A DNA stretch of 64,000 nucleotides, from positions 206,139-270,138 of the forward strand of contig NZ_BARG01000021.1 in the NCBI RefSeq assembly GCF_000376565.1, written 5' to 3'. Shown one piece after another: positions 44,923 to 53,195 of the stretch (positions are counted from its first letter, which is position 1; each line of letters begins with the position of its first letter). This stretch comes from Streptomyces hokutonensis (GTDB taxonomy: Bacteria > Actinomycetota > Actinomycetes > Streptomycetales > Streptomycetaceae). Below the pieces are notes generated by a model, which saw nothing but the letters and a program-made list of their open reading frames with translations, was not told the origin of the DNA and ran no database searches. Position numbers and translations under genes: made by a program.

Positions 44923-45974
44923 TGGAGACCGCGCTGACCAGGCTGGTCGGGGTGCGGCATCCGATCGTGCAGACGGGGATGGGCTGGGTGGCGGGCCCGC
45001 GGCTGGTGTCGGCCACGGCGAACGCGGGCGCGCTGGGCATCCTGGCGTCCGCGACCATGGACACCGACCGGCTCCGGGAGGCGATCCGCGAGGTCAAGTC
45101 CCGTACGGGGGCGCCGTTCGGGGTGAATCTGCGGGCGGACGCGGCGGACGCGGGCGACCGGGTGCGGATCATGATCGAGGAGGGTGTGCGGGTCGCGTCC
45201 TTCGCGCTCGCGCCGTCCGCCGAGCTGATCGCCGAACTGAAGGAGGCGGGCGTGGTCGTGATCCCGTCGATCGGGGCGCGGCGGCACGCGGAGAAGGTCG
45301 CGGCATGGGGCGCGGACGCGGTGATCGTGCAGGGCGGAGAGGGCGGCGGCCACACCGGGGAGGTGGCGACGACGGTGCTGCTGCCGCAGGTGGTGGACGC
45401 GGTGGACATACCGGTGGTGGCGGCGGGCGGCTTCTTCGACGGGCGGGGGCTGGTCGCGGCGCTGGCCTACGGGGCGGCGGGCGTCGCCATGGGCACCCGT
45501 TTCCTCCTCACCTCGGACTCGACGGTCCCGGACGCGGTGAAGGCGGCCTATCTGGCGGCGACGGTCAAGGACGTCACGGTCACACGGGCGGTCGACGGCC
45601 TGCCGCACCGCATGCTCCGCACGGAACTGGTCGACGCCCTGGAGCACTCCGGCCGGGCGAGGACCCTGCTCCAGGCGATACACCGAGCCGCCGGCTTCCG
45701 CCGACTGTCCGGCCTGACCTGGCCGCGCATGATCCGCGACGGCCTCGCCATGAAGCACGGCAAGGAGCTGACCTGGAGCCAGGTCCTGCTCGCCGCGAAC
45801 ACCCCGATGCTCCTCAAGGCGTCAATGGTGGACGGCCGTACGGACCTCGGGGTGATGGCGTCCGGACAGGTCGCCGGAGTGATCGACGACCTGCCGTCGT
45901 GCGCGGAGCTGGTGGCACGGGTGATGAAGGAGGCGGAGGAGGTGCTGTGGACGCTGGTGCGGGCCGACTCCTGA
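44922..45974 (+). CDS. ipdC: Flavin-dependent IpdC-like reductase (nitronate monooxygenase family)
   Basis: 350-residue FMN TIM-barrel protein: VGVRHPIVQTGMGWVAGPRLVSA, AGALGILASATM, GVNLRADA, VIVQGGEGGGHTGEV (phosphate-binding loop) and VVAAGGFFDGRGLVAAL, GVAMGTRFLLT. The family is 2-nitropropane dioxygenase/enoyl reductase-like; in M. tuberculosis IpdC (Rv3553) acts in HIP ring degradation. Translationally coupled to ipdB. Last gene of the rightward transcript, convergent with fadA6 16 bases away. Confidence 0.9.
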   Translation: METALTRLVGVRHPIVQTGMGWVAGPRLVSATANAGALGILASATMDTDRLREAIREVKSRTGAPFGVNLRADAADAGDRVRIMIEEGVRVASFALAPSAELIAELKEAGVVVIPSIGARRHAEKVAAWGADAVIVQGGEGGGHTGEVATTVLLPQVVDAVDIPVVAAGGFFDGRGLVAALAYGAAGVAMGTRFLLTSDSTVPDAVKAAYLAATVKDVTVTRAVDGLPHRMLRTELVDALEHSGRARTLLQAIHRAAGFRRLSGLTWPRMIRDGLAMKHGKELTWSQVLLAANTPMLLKASMVDGRTDLGVMASGQVAGVIDDLPSCAELVARVMKEAEEVLWTLVRADS

Positions 45975-45990
45975 AGAACGCGAGGCGGTC

Positions 45991-47148
45991 TCACAGCCGT
46001 TCGATGATCGTCACATTGGCCTGGCCACCGCCCTCGCACATGGTCTGGAGGCCGAACCGGCCGCCGGTGCGCTCCAGTTCGTGGAGGAGGGTGGTCATGA
46101 GTTTGACGCCGGTCGCGCCGAGGGGGTGACCGAGGGCTATCGCGCCGCCGTTGACGTTCACCCTGTCGGGGTCGGCGCCCGTCTCCTTCAGCCAGGCGAG
46201 GACGACGGGCGCGAAGGCCTCGTTGATCTCGACGAGGTCGATGGCGTCGATGGTCAGGCCGGTCTTCTTCAGGGCGTGGGCGGTGGCCGGGATCGGGGCG
46301 GACAGCATGCGGATCGGGTCCTCGCCACGGACGGAGAGGTGGTGGATACGGGCGCGGGGCGTCAACCCGTGTTCCCGTACCGCCCGTTCGGAGGCAAGCA
46401 GCATGGCCGCCGCGCCGTCGGAGACCTGGGAGGAGCACGCGGCGGTGATGGTGCCGCCGTCGACGACCGGTTTCAGGCCGGCCATCTTCTCCAGTGACGT
46501 GTCCCGGCGCGGGCCCTCGTCGACCGCGACCGCGCCGTGGGCCACCGTCTCGCGTGCGAAGCGGCCCTCGTCGATGGCGCGCAGGGCCCGCCGGTGCGAG
46601 CGCAGGGCGAACTCCTCCTGGTCCTGCCGGCTGATGCCCCACTTCGCGGCGATCATCTCGGCGCCGGCGAACTGGTTCACCGGCTGCGTTCCGTACCGGG
46701 CGCGCCAGCCCTCGCTGCCCGCGAAGGGGCCGTCCGTGAGGCCGAGCGGCAGGGCGGCCTGGCGGGAGGCGAAGGCGATGGGGATCAGCGACATGTTCTG
46801 GACGCCGCCCGCGACGACCAGGTCCTGGGTGCCGGACAGCACGCCCTGCGCCGCGAAGTGCACGGCCTGCTGCGAGGACCCGCACTGCCGGTCCACCGTC
46901 ACGCCCGGCACCTCCTCGGGCAGCCCGGCCGCCAGCCAGGCGGTCCGCGCGATGTCCCCGGCCTGCGGCCCCACCGCGTCCAGACACCCGAAGACGACGT
47001 CCTCGACGGCGGCAGGATCGATCCCCGACCGCGCGACCAGCTCCCCCAGCACATGAGCCCCGAGGTCGGCGGGATGGACCCCGCTCAGCCCTCCCCCGCG
47101 CCGCCCGACGGGCGTACGGACCGCTTCGACGATATAGGCCTCGGCCAT
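45991..47148 (-). CDS. fadA6: Acetyl-CoA acetyltransferase FadA6-like thiolase
   Basis: 385 residues. The thiolase catalytic set is complete: nucleophilic Cys in VDRQCGSSQQAVHFA, NEAFAPV, His in GHPLGATG and Cys in TMCEGGGQANVTI. It releases acetyl-CoA from the ring-opened intermediate (Rv3556c, FadA6). ATG at 47148 with GGGGAG about 6 bases upstream; the frame extends further up but into the kstR2 gene. It follows kstR2 on the same strand with a 26-base gap. Confidence 0.92.
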   Translation of the reverse strand: MAEAYIVEAVRTPVGRRGGGLSGVHPADLGAHVLGELVARSGIDPAAVEDVVFGCLDAVGPQAGDIARTAWLAAGLPEEVPGVTVDRQCGSSQQAVHFAAQGVLSGTQDLVVAGGVQNMSLIPIAFASRQAALPLGLTDGPFAGSEGWRARYGTQPVNQFAGAEMIAAKWGISRQDQEEFALRSHRRALRAIDEGRFARETVAHGAVAVDEGPRRDTSLEKMAGLKPVVDGGTITAACSSQVSDGAAAMLLASERAVREHGLTPRARIHHLSVRGEDPIRMLSAPIPATAHALKKTGLTIDAIDLVEINEAFAPVVLAWLKETGADPDRVNVNGGAIALGHPLGATGVKLMTTLLHELERTGGRFGLQTMCEGGGQANVTIIERL

Positions 47149-47174
47149 GCCAACTCCCCATACAGACGAGTGAG

Positions 47175-47807
47175 TTACGTGCGTACGGCGATCCCGTCCA
47201 GCACCATCGACAGGTACTGCCGGGCGATCTCCTCGGCGCTGTGCTGTCCGCCGGGCCGGTACCAGGACGCGGCGACCCACACCGTGTCCCGCACGAACCG
47301 GTAGGTGAGCCGGACGTCGAGGTCGGCCCGGAAGACCTTGGCGGCGACCCCGCGCTCCAGCGTGGACAGCCACGCCTTCTCGAACTTGCGCTGCGACTCG
47401 GCGAGGAACGCGAACCGCTCCTGCGCGACCAGTTGCTTGCTCTCCTTCTGGTAGATCGCGACGGCCGCGCGGTGCCGGTCGATCTCCCGGAACGACTCCG
47501 TGACCAGGGCCTCCAAGGTCTCGCGCGGCCCGAACTCGGCGTCCAGGACGGTGTCGTAGCCGCCCCACAGCTCGTCGAGGAAGGTCCGCAGGATCTCCTC
47601 CAGCATCGATTCCTTGGAGTCGAAGTGGTAGTAGAGGCTGCCCGCGAGCATGCCCGCGTGGTCGGCGATCTTCCGTACGGTGGTGGCGTTGTAGCCCTGC
47701 TCGGCGAAGACCTCGGCCGCCGTGTCGAGGAGTTCACGACGGCGGGCCGGAGCGGCGGTCACCGGGGGTTTCTTCTTGGTCGGCACAGGACCATTGTCGT
47801 GCCACAA
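47175..47807 (-). CDS. kstR2: TetR-family repressor KstR2-like
   Basis: 210 residues from a TTG with GAGGGG six bases upstream; a GTG at 47786 would give 203. The N-terminal HTH is RRRELLDTAAEVFAEQGYNATTVRKIADHAGMLAGSLYYHFDSKESMLEEIL. The C-terminal ligand domain ends with LTYRFVRDTVWVAASWYRPGG, followed by QYLSMVLDGI, which is almost the KstR2 (Rv3557c) sequence I remember, including RFIRDT.WVS..WYRPGG. KstR2 represses HIP-degrading genes until HIP-CoA binds. The two operators in this cluster fit its motif. Lies between ipdF and fadA6 as in M. tuberculosis. Confidence 0.9.
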   Translation of the reverse strand: MWHDNGPVPTKKKPPVTAAPARRRELLDTAAEVFAEQGYNATTVRKIADHAGMLAGSLYYHFDSKESMLEEILRTFLDELWGGYDTVLDAEFGPRETLEALVTESFREIDRHRAAVAIYQKESKQLVAQERFAFLAESQRKFEKAWLSTLERGVAAKVFRADLDVRLTYRFVRDTVWVAASWYRPGGQHSAEEIARQYLSMVLDGIAVRT

Positions 47808-47825
47808 CCCTGCCCCCTCGTCCCG

Positions 47826-48614
47826 CTACGCATGCTGGCTGCTCACGGAGACGACCTCGCCGGTCATGTACGAGGAGTAGTCCGAGGCCAGGAAGACGAT
47901 CACGTTGGCCACCTCCCAGGGCTCGGCGTACCGACCGAAGGCCTCGCGCGCGGTGAGGTCCGCGAGCAGTTCGGGGGTCGTCACCTTCACGAGGTGCGGG
48001 TGCATGGCGAGGCTCGGCGAGACCGCGTTGATCCGCACCCCGTACTCGGCGGCCTCGATCGCCGCGCACCGGGTCAGCGCCATCACGCCCGCCTTTGCCG
48101 CCGCGTAGTGCGCCTGTCCGGCCTGGGCGCGCCAGCCGACGACGGAGGCGTTGTTGACGATCACCCCGCCGCCGGTTCCGCGCATCGCGCGCAGCGCGGC
48201 CCGGGTGCAGCGGAAGGTGCCGTTCAACGTCACGTCCAGCACCTTCGACCACTGCTCGTCGCTCATGTCGACGAGGTCCGAAGTGCCGCCCAGGCCCGCG
48301 TTGTTGACGACGACGTCCAGCCGCCCGTGCGCCGCGACGGCCGCGTCGAACAGCGCCCGCACCTGCGTCTCGTCGGTGACGTCGCACGGCAGCGCGGCGA
48401 CCGACTCCGCGCCGAACTCCCCTGCCAGCTCTGCCTCGTACTCCTTCAGCCGCCGCGTGTGCGCGTCGCTGATCAGCACGCGGGCGCCCTCCTGGAGGAA
48501 GCGGCGCGCGGTGGCCCCGCCGATGCCCGCGCCTGCGGCGGCGGTGACGACGGCGGTGCGCCCCTTCAGCAGCCCGTGCCCGGGGACGTATGCCGGACTC
48601 TCGACGCCTGTCAT
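47826..48614 (-). CDS. ipdF: Short-chain dehydrogenase IpdF-like
   Basis: 262-residue SDR: GRTAVVTAAAGAGIGGATARRFLQEGA (TAAAGxGIG variant), NNAGLGGTSDLVDM, NNASVVGWRAQAGQAHYAAAKAGVMALTRCAA and a C-terminus VVSVSSQHA. The TAAAGTGIG-type cofactor loop and the QHA end are features of Rv3559c/IpdF, which oxidises the 5-hydroxyl of the HIP-CoA intermediate. ATG at 48614. First gene of the leftward ipdF-kstR2-fadA6 transcript, divergent from fadE across 48 bases with operator 2. Confidence 0.9.
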   Translation of the reverse strand: MTGVESPAYVPGHGLLKGRTAVVTAAAGAGIGGATARRFLQEGARVLISDAHTRRLKEYEAELAGEFGAESVAALPCDVTDETQVRALFDAAVAAHGRLDVVVNNAGLGGTSDLVDMSDEQWSKVLDVTLNGTFRCTRAALRAMRGTGGGVIVNNASVVGWRAQAGQAHYAAAKAGVMALTRCAAIEAAEYGVRINAVSPSLAMHPHLVKVTTPELLADLTAREAFGRYAEPWEVANVIVFLASDYSSYMTGEVVSVSSQHA

Positions 48615-48630
48615 ACGGCCACGCTAACCT

Positions 48631-48644
48631 ACCAAACACTTGTT
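48631..48644. promoter_or_regulatory. KstR2-like operator 2
   Basis: ACCAAACACTTGTT; on the other strand AACAAGTGTTTGGT, which matches the KstR2 motif AnCAAGnnCTTGnT at 9 of 10 fixed positions. The flanks extend the symmetry to CCTACCAAACACTTGTTAGG (48628-48647). It is centred in the 48-bp gap between divergent ipdF and fadE, so one bound repressor could silence both sides. Confidence 0.7.
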
Positions 48645-48662
48645 AGGGAAGGACGGTTGGCG

Positions 48663-49802
48663 ATGGACCTCGACTTCACTCCCGCCGAGGAGGCGTTCCG
48701 CGCCGAGGCCCGCACGTGGCTGCGCGCGCATGTGCCGGCCACGCCACTCCCCTCCCTGGAGACGAAGGAGGGCTTCGCCGCGCACCGTGCCTGGGAGGCC
48801 CAACTCGCCGCGGACCGTTGGTCGGTGGTGTCCTGGCCCGAGGAGTACGGCGGCCGGGGCGCGGACATCGTGCGGTGGCTGCTGTTCGAGGAGGAGTACT
48901 ACGCGGCGGGCGCGCCGGGCCGGGTCGGCCAGAACGGCATCAGCCTGCTCGCCCCGACCCTCTTCGACCACGGCACACGGGAGCAACGCGCGCGTGTGCT
49001 GCCGTCGATGGCGACCGGCGAGGTGGTGTGGGCGCAGGCGTGGTCGGAGCCGGAGGCGGGTTCGGACCTGGCCTCGCTCACCTCACGGGCGGTGCGCACG
49101 GGCGGGGGCTGGCTGCTGAGCGGGCAGAAGACGTGGTCGTCGCGGGCGGCCTTCGCGGACCGCGCGTTCGGCCTGTTCCGCAGTGAGCCGGACACCCCGA
49201 GGCCCCAACAGGGCCTGACCTACCTGATGTTCGACCTGCGCGCACCCGGCGTCACGGTCCGCCCGATCGGCCGCCTGGACGGCAAACCGGCCTTCGCGGA
49301 GCTCTTCCTGGACGAGGTGTTCGTGCCCGACGAGGACGTGATCGGCGAGCCGGGCCAGGGCTGGCGGGTCGCCATGTCGACGGCCGGCAACGAACGCGGT
49401 CTCACCCTCCGCTCCCCCGGCCGCTTCCTCGCCGCCGCCGACCGCCTGCTCGACCTCTGGCGGGAGCAGGGCAGTTCGGCCACCGCAAGGGACCGGGTGG
49501 CGGACGCGGTGATCGGCGCCCGCGCCTACCAGCTCTTCACCTACGCCAACGCCTCCCGTTTCCTCGGCGGCGAGTCCATCGGCCCGGAGTCCAGCCTGAA
49601 CAAGGTCTTCTGGTCCGAGTACGACATCGCCCTGCACGAGACGGCCCTCGAACTGCTGGGCCCGGAAGGCGAGTTGGCGGACACCGACTGGGCCGAGGGC
49701 TATGTCTTCTCCCTCGCCGGCCCCATCTACGCCGGTACGAACGAGATCCAGCGCGACATCATCGCCGAGCGCCTGCTCGGCCTGCCGAAGGGCCGCCGCT
49801 GA
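48663..49802 (+). CDS. Acyl-CoA dehydrogenase, FadE31/32-like (steroid ring catabolism)
   Basis: 379 residues. Begins MDLDFTPAEEAFRAEARTWL; N-terminal helical part, then VVWAQAWSEPEAGSDLASLTSRAV (FAD-binding) and WLLSGQKTWSS, NERGLTLRSPGRFL and AGPIYAGTNEIQRDIIAERLLGL at the C-terminus. The set is close to the FadE31/FadE32 group of the KstR2 regulon. The catalytic base region is unlike that of classical enzymes, as usual for heteromeric steroid dehydrogenases. AAGGA lies 8 bases before the ATG. The stop overlaps the next fadE by one base, which suggests a heterotetramer of the two products. Confidence 0.88.
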   Translation: MDLDFTPAEEAFRAEARTWLRAHVPATPLPSLETKEGFAAHRAWEAQLAADRWSVVSWPEEYGGRGADIVRWLLFEEEYYAAGAPGRVGQNGISLLAPTLFDHGTREQRARVLPSMATGEVVWAQAWSEPEAGSDLASLTSRAVRTGGGWLLSGQKTWSSRAAFADRAFGLFRSEPDTPRPQQGLTYLMFDLRAPGVTVRPIGRLDGKPAFAELFLDEVFVPDEDVIGEPGQGWRVAMSTAGNERGLTLRSPGRFLAAADRLLDLWREQGSSATARDRVADAVIGARAYQLFTYANASRFLGGESIGPESSLNKVFWSEYDIALHETALELLGPEGELADTDWAEGYVFSLAGPIYAGTNEIQRDIIAERLLGLPKGRR

Positions 49803-50944
49803 TGCGCTTCCTCCTCGACCCCGAACAGCGGGCGTTCGCCGACTCGTTGAACGCGATGCTGACGGCCGCGGAGACTCCGTCGGTCGTACGGGAGTGGAGT
49901 CGCGGGGAGCATGCGAGCGGGCGCGCGTTGTGGCGCCGTGTCGCAGCAGCGGGGGTGTTCGCGCTGGCGGTACCGGAGGCGTACGAGGGATTGGGGCTCC
50001 GGCCCGTCGAACTCGCCGTGGCGTTCGTGGAGTTGGGGCGACACGCGGTGCCGGGGCCGCTGGTGGAGTCGGTCGCGGCGTCGGCCCTGCTGACCGCCCT
50101 GGACGACCCCGCTCCGGCCAAGAGACTGCTGCCCGCGCTGGCCTCCGGCGAGTCGGCGGCCACGCTGGCGACGGGGCGGTACGCGCTGGACGCGGACATG
50201 GCGGACGTGCGCCTGACGGTCTCGGCGGCACGCGGCCCGGCGAGGAGGGCCGCCGGAGAAACGGCCGCAGAGCCTGCGTCAGCGGGCGAATTGGCGTCCG
50301 GCGCAGCCGAGTCGGCACCCGAGGCGGGCGAGCCGGCGATGGAGCGGCAGCTCGCCCCCCGGCCCGGCGGCGCGCCCTCGGCTGATGAGTTGCGGCTCGC
50401 GCCCGCGGCGACCGTGCCCCACGCCTCTCTCGACCCCGCCCGCCGACTCTTCCCCACCCCCATCGGCGGTGAACTCCTCGCCGTCGGCCCGCAGGTGCCC
50501 GCCGCCCTGGCCCACGCCCTCACCTGGGCCCGCCTCGCCACCGCCGCCCAGGCCCTGGGCGTCGGCCTCACTCTCCTCGACCGGACCGTCGCCTACGTCA
50601 AGCAGCGCACCCAATTCGGCGTCCCCGTCGGCTCGTTCCAGGCGGTGAAGCATCAACTGGCCGATGCGAAGATCGCGTTGGAGTTCGCGCGTCCGCTGGT
50701 CTTCGGTGCCGCGCTCACCATGGACCCGGCCGATGTGGCCGCCGCGAAGGTCACGGCGTGCGAAGCGGCGTACGCGACGGCCCGTACCGCGCTTCAGCTG
50801 CACGGCGCGATCGGCTACACGGCGGAGTACGACCTGTCGCTGTGGCTGACCAAAGCCCGTGCCCTGCTGGCGAGTTGGGGCGACCCGGGCGAGTGCCGGG
50901 CCGCCGTCCTAGAAGGCTTCAGTGGTGATGGTCGCCGCTCGTAA
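49802..50944 (+). CDS. Acyl-CoA dehydrogenase, FadE33-like partner subunit
   Basis: 380 residues. N-terminal part MRFLLDPEQRAFADSLNAML and VFALAVPEAYEGLGLRPVELAVAFVELGRHAVPGPLVES, C-terminal ALTWARLATAAQALGVGLTLLDRTVAYVKQRTQFGVPVGSFQAVKHQLAD and ALQLHGAIGYTAEYDL. The central beta domain is degenerate and holds an Ala/Glu/Pro-rich stretch (about 141-198), so FAD may be bound mainly by the partner, as in other alpha2-beta2 steroid acyl-CoA dehydrogenases. Coupled to the upstream fadE. The 3' end overlaps convergent qcrB by 26 bases. Confidence 0.87.
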   Translation: MRFLLDPEQRAFADSLNAMLTAAETPSVVREWSRGEHASGRALWRRVAAAGVFALAVPEAYEGLGLRPVELAVAFVELGRHAVPGPLVESVAASALLTALDDPAPAKRLLPALASGESAATLATGRYALDADMADVRLTVSAARGPARRAAGETAAEPASAGELASGAAESAPEAGEPAMERQLAPRPGGAPSADELRLAPAATVPHASLDPARRLFPTPIGGELLAVGPQVPAALAHALTWARLATAAQALGVGLTLLDRTVAYVKQRTQFGVPVGSFQAVKHQLADAKIALEFARPLVFGAALTMDPADVAAAKVTACEAAYATARTALQLHGAIGYTAEYDLSLWLTKARALLASWGDPGECRAAVLEGFSGDGRRS

Positions 50945-52568
50945 GCTCCTTGTACTCCTCCACCGTCGGCTTCGCGATCCGCGTCTCCGGTCCGAACATC
51001 GCCTTGGCGAGCCGGGCCCGCACCCGCTGCCCGCCCTTGACCTGCCGCTGCACGCCGTTCGCGTCGACGAGCGGGCCGATCTCGTAGGGCGGTTCCTGTT
51101 CGTGCTGGGTGAGTCTGAACAGCTCGTCCTGCGCGAGGGGTTCGTGGACCTCGACGTACTCGCCGTGCGGCAGCATCTTGATGAGGCCGGACTCGCGGCC
51201 GTGCAACACCTTGTCCCGGTCCCGCCGTTGGAGTCCCATGCAGACGCGCTTGGTGACGAGGAAGGCGGCCACCGGCATCACGAAGAACGAGACCCGTACG
51301 AACCAAGTGATGGCGTTGATCGAGAGGTTGAGATGGGTGGCGACCACGTCGTTGCCGCCGCCGATCAGCAGCACGCCGTACAGGCTCAGCCAGGCCACGC
51401 CGAGTCCGGTGCGCACGGGCATGTTGCGCGGCCGGTCCAGGATGTGGTGTTCGCGTCTGTCGCCGGTGATCCAGGCCTCGATGAAGGGGTAGGCGCCGAT
51501 GGCGGCGAGGATCAGCGGGAAGAGCGTGAAGGGGATGAAGACGCCCAACTCCAGTGTGTGGCCCCAGGCGTTGATCTCCCATCCCGGCATCACGCGGATG
51601 AGTCCCTCGGAGAAGCCGAGATACCAGTCGGGCTGGGCGCCGGTCGTCACCAGGTCGGGGCGGTACGGTCCGAAGGCCCACACGGGGTTGATGCTGGCGA
51701 TGCCGCCCATGACGGCGAGCACCCCGAAGACGAGGAAGAAGAAGCCGCCCGCCTTGGCCATGTAGACGGGCAGGAAGGGCATGCCGACCACGCTCTTCTG
51801 GTCGCGGCCGGGCCCGGGGTACTGCGTGTGCTTGTGGTAGAAGACCAGGATCAGATGCGCGACGACCAGGCCCAGCATGATCCCCGGAAGCAGCAGGACA
51901 TGGACGGGGAAGAGCCGCGAGATGATGTCGTGCCCCGGGAACTCCCCGCCGAACAGGAACATCGACATGTACGTCCCGACGATCGGCACGGACAGGATCG
52001 CGCCGTCCGCGAAGCGGATGCCGGTGCCGGAGAGCAGGTCGTCGGGGAGCGAGTAGCCGGTGAGTCCGGTGATGATGCCGAGGAACAACAGGGTCCAGCC
52101 GAACACCCAGTTGAGCTCGCGCGGCTTGCGGTAGGCGCCGGTGAAGAACACCCGCATCATGTGGATGAGCATGCCCGCGATGAAGACAACGGCGGCCCAG
52201 TGGTGGATCTGCCGGATCAGCAGGCCGCCGCGCACGTCGAAGCTGATGTCGAGCGTGGACTCGAACGCCCGGGTCATCGGGATGCCGTTCAACGGCGTGT
52301 ACGAGCCGTGGTAGATGACCTCGACACCGCTCGGCTCGAAGAACAAGGTGAGATAGACGCCGGTCAGGATGAGGATGATGAAGCTGTAGAGGCAGATCTC
52401 GCCCAGCATGAAGGACCAGTGGTCGGGGAAGACCTTGCGCATATTGGCCTTGGCCAGCGCGTACAGCCCGAGCCGTCCGTCCGCCCAGTCGGCGAGCTTC
52501 TCCCCCTTGCCGGCCTCACCCGGCCGTCCGCCGCCCGCCGTGCCGTTCACCGTTCGTGCGCCGTCCAT
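50919..52568 (-). CDS. qcrB: Cytochrome b subunit of bc1-type complex (orphan QcrB paralogue)
   Basis: 549 residues with about nine transmembrane helices. Heme ligands: RQIHHWAAVVF and LIHMMRVF, then FPVHVLLLP and VVAHLILVFYHKHTQYPG. The quinol-site motif is QPDWYLGF (PDWY, the actinobacterial form of PEWY). The C-terminal extension after helix 9 (GLQRRDRDKVLHGRESGLIKMLPHGEY) is that of actinobacterial QcrB. The main qcrCAB operon is normally elsewhere next to cytochrome c oxidase genes; here no qcrA or qcrC adjoins. It may swap into the complex under special conditions or work as an alternative quinol:cytochrome b protein. Confidence 0.92.
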   Translation of the reverse strand: MDGARTVNGTAGGGRPGEAGKGEKLADWADGRLGLYALAKANMRKVFPDHWSFMLGEICLYSFIILILTGVYLTLFFEPSGVEVIYHGSYTPLNGIPMTRAFESTLDISFDVRGGLLIRQIHHWAAVVFIAGMLIHMMRVFFTGAYRKPRELNWVFGWTLLFLGIITGLTGYSLPDDLLSGTGIRFADGAILSVPIVGTYMSMFLFGGEFPGHDIISRLFPVHVLLLPGIMLGLVVAHLILVFYHKHTQYPGPGRDQKSVVGMPFLPVYMAKAGGFFFLVFGVLAVMGGIASINPVWAFGPYRPDLVTTGAQPDWYLGFSEGLIRVMPGWEINAWGHTLELGVFIPFTLFPLILAAIGAYPFIEAWITGDRREHHILDRPRNMPVRTGLGVAWLSLYGVLLIGGGNDVVATHLNLSINAITWFVRVSFFVMPVAAFLVTKRVCMGLQRRDRDKVLHGRESGLIKMLPHGEYVEVHEPLAQDELFRLTQHEQEPPYEIGPLVDANGVQRQVKGGQRVRARLAKAMFGPETRIAKPTVEEYKELTSGDHHH

Positions 52569-52622
52569 ACGTTCGCCGCCCTCCCCGTCCGGATCACCCC
52601 ACAGGGTGTCACGGGGGCCGGG

Positions 52623-53195
52623 CTAAGCCAACGGTGCGTCAGCGGGCAATGACAGCCCGATCACGGCGGTACGACCCCGGGCGTGCAGTACGGCCTCCTC
52701 GTCGCCCAACTGCACGGCGTCGTACGGCCCGAGGGTCAGCCCGGCCACCTCGGCGGTCCCGTCGAGCGCTACCACCAGGGCGCCCGCGCACACCCGCAGC
52801 CGCCCCCGGACGACGGCGACCGTGGGAGCCGTGGCGACCGCGCCTCTGCGCCACATGACGTTGAGGTTGACGACCGGGCCGTCCAGCAAGCGGCCGTCGG
52901 TCGGCAGGTCGCCCCTGAAGTCGCTCGGCACATAAGGGGAGTTGACGAGCACCCGGGTGCCGCCCACGGTGAGGTCCATGCCGGCGCCCTCGACGACGGT
53001 CAGGGTGCGGTCGACGTCGGGGAAGGCGGAGAACGGCCCGTCCGCGCCGACCTCGGCGAGGCTCACCCGCCACGCGAAGTCGTCCATGCCGGAACCCTCG
53101 GGCCACGCGGCGATCTCCCGCGTCACACCGCCACCGTTCTTCCAGGGCACGGCGGTTCGCGCCGAGGCGGGCAGGAGGCGGGTCACCGGACTCAC
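52623..53195 (-). CDS. HutD/Ves family cupin protein
   Basis: 190 residues: TAVPWKNGGGVTREIAAWPEGS, FAWRVSLAEVGADGPFSAFPDVDRTLTVVEGAGMDLTV, VVNLNVMWRRG and the closing bicupin strands. This is the HutD/Ves fold; HutD is linked to control of histidine use in Pseudomonas and Ves to cold response in E. coli. No hut gene is nearby. The GTG start overlaps the stop of the vWA gene by GTGA, which suggests joint expression. Cytoplasmic. Confidence 0.88.
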   Translation of the reverse strand: MSPVTRLLPASARTAVPWKNGGGVTREIAAWPEGSGMDDFAWRVSLAEVGADGPFSAFPDVDRTLTVVEGAGMDLTVGGTRVLVNSPYVPSDFRGDLPTDGRLLDGPVVNLNVMWRRGAVATAPTVAVVRGRLRVCAGALVVALDGTAEVAGLTLGPYDAVQLGDEEAVLHARGRTAVIGLSLPADAPLA

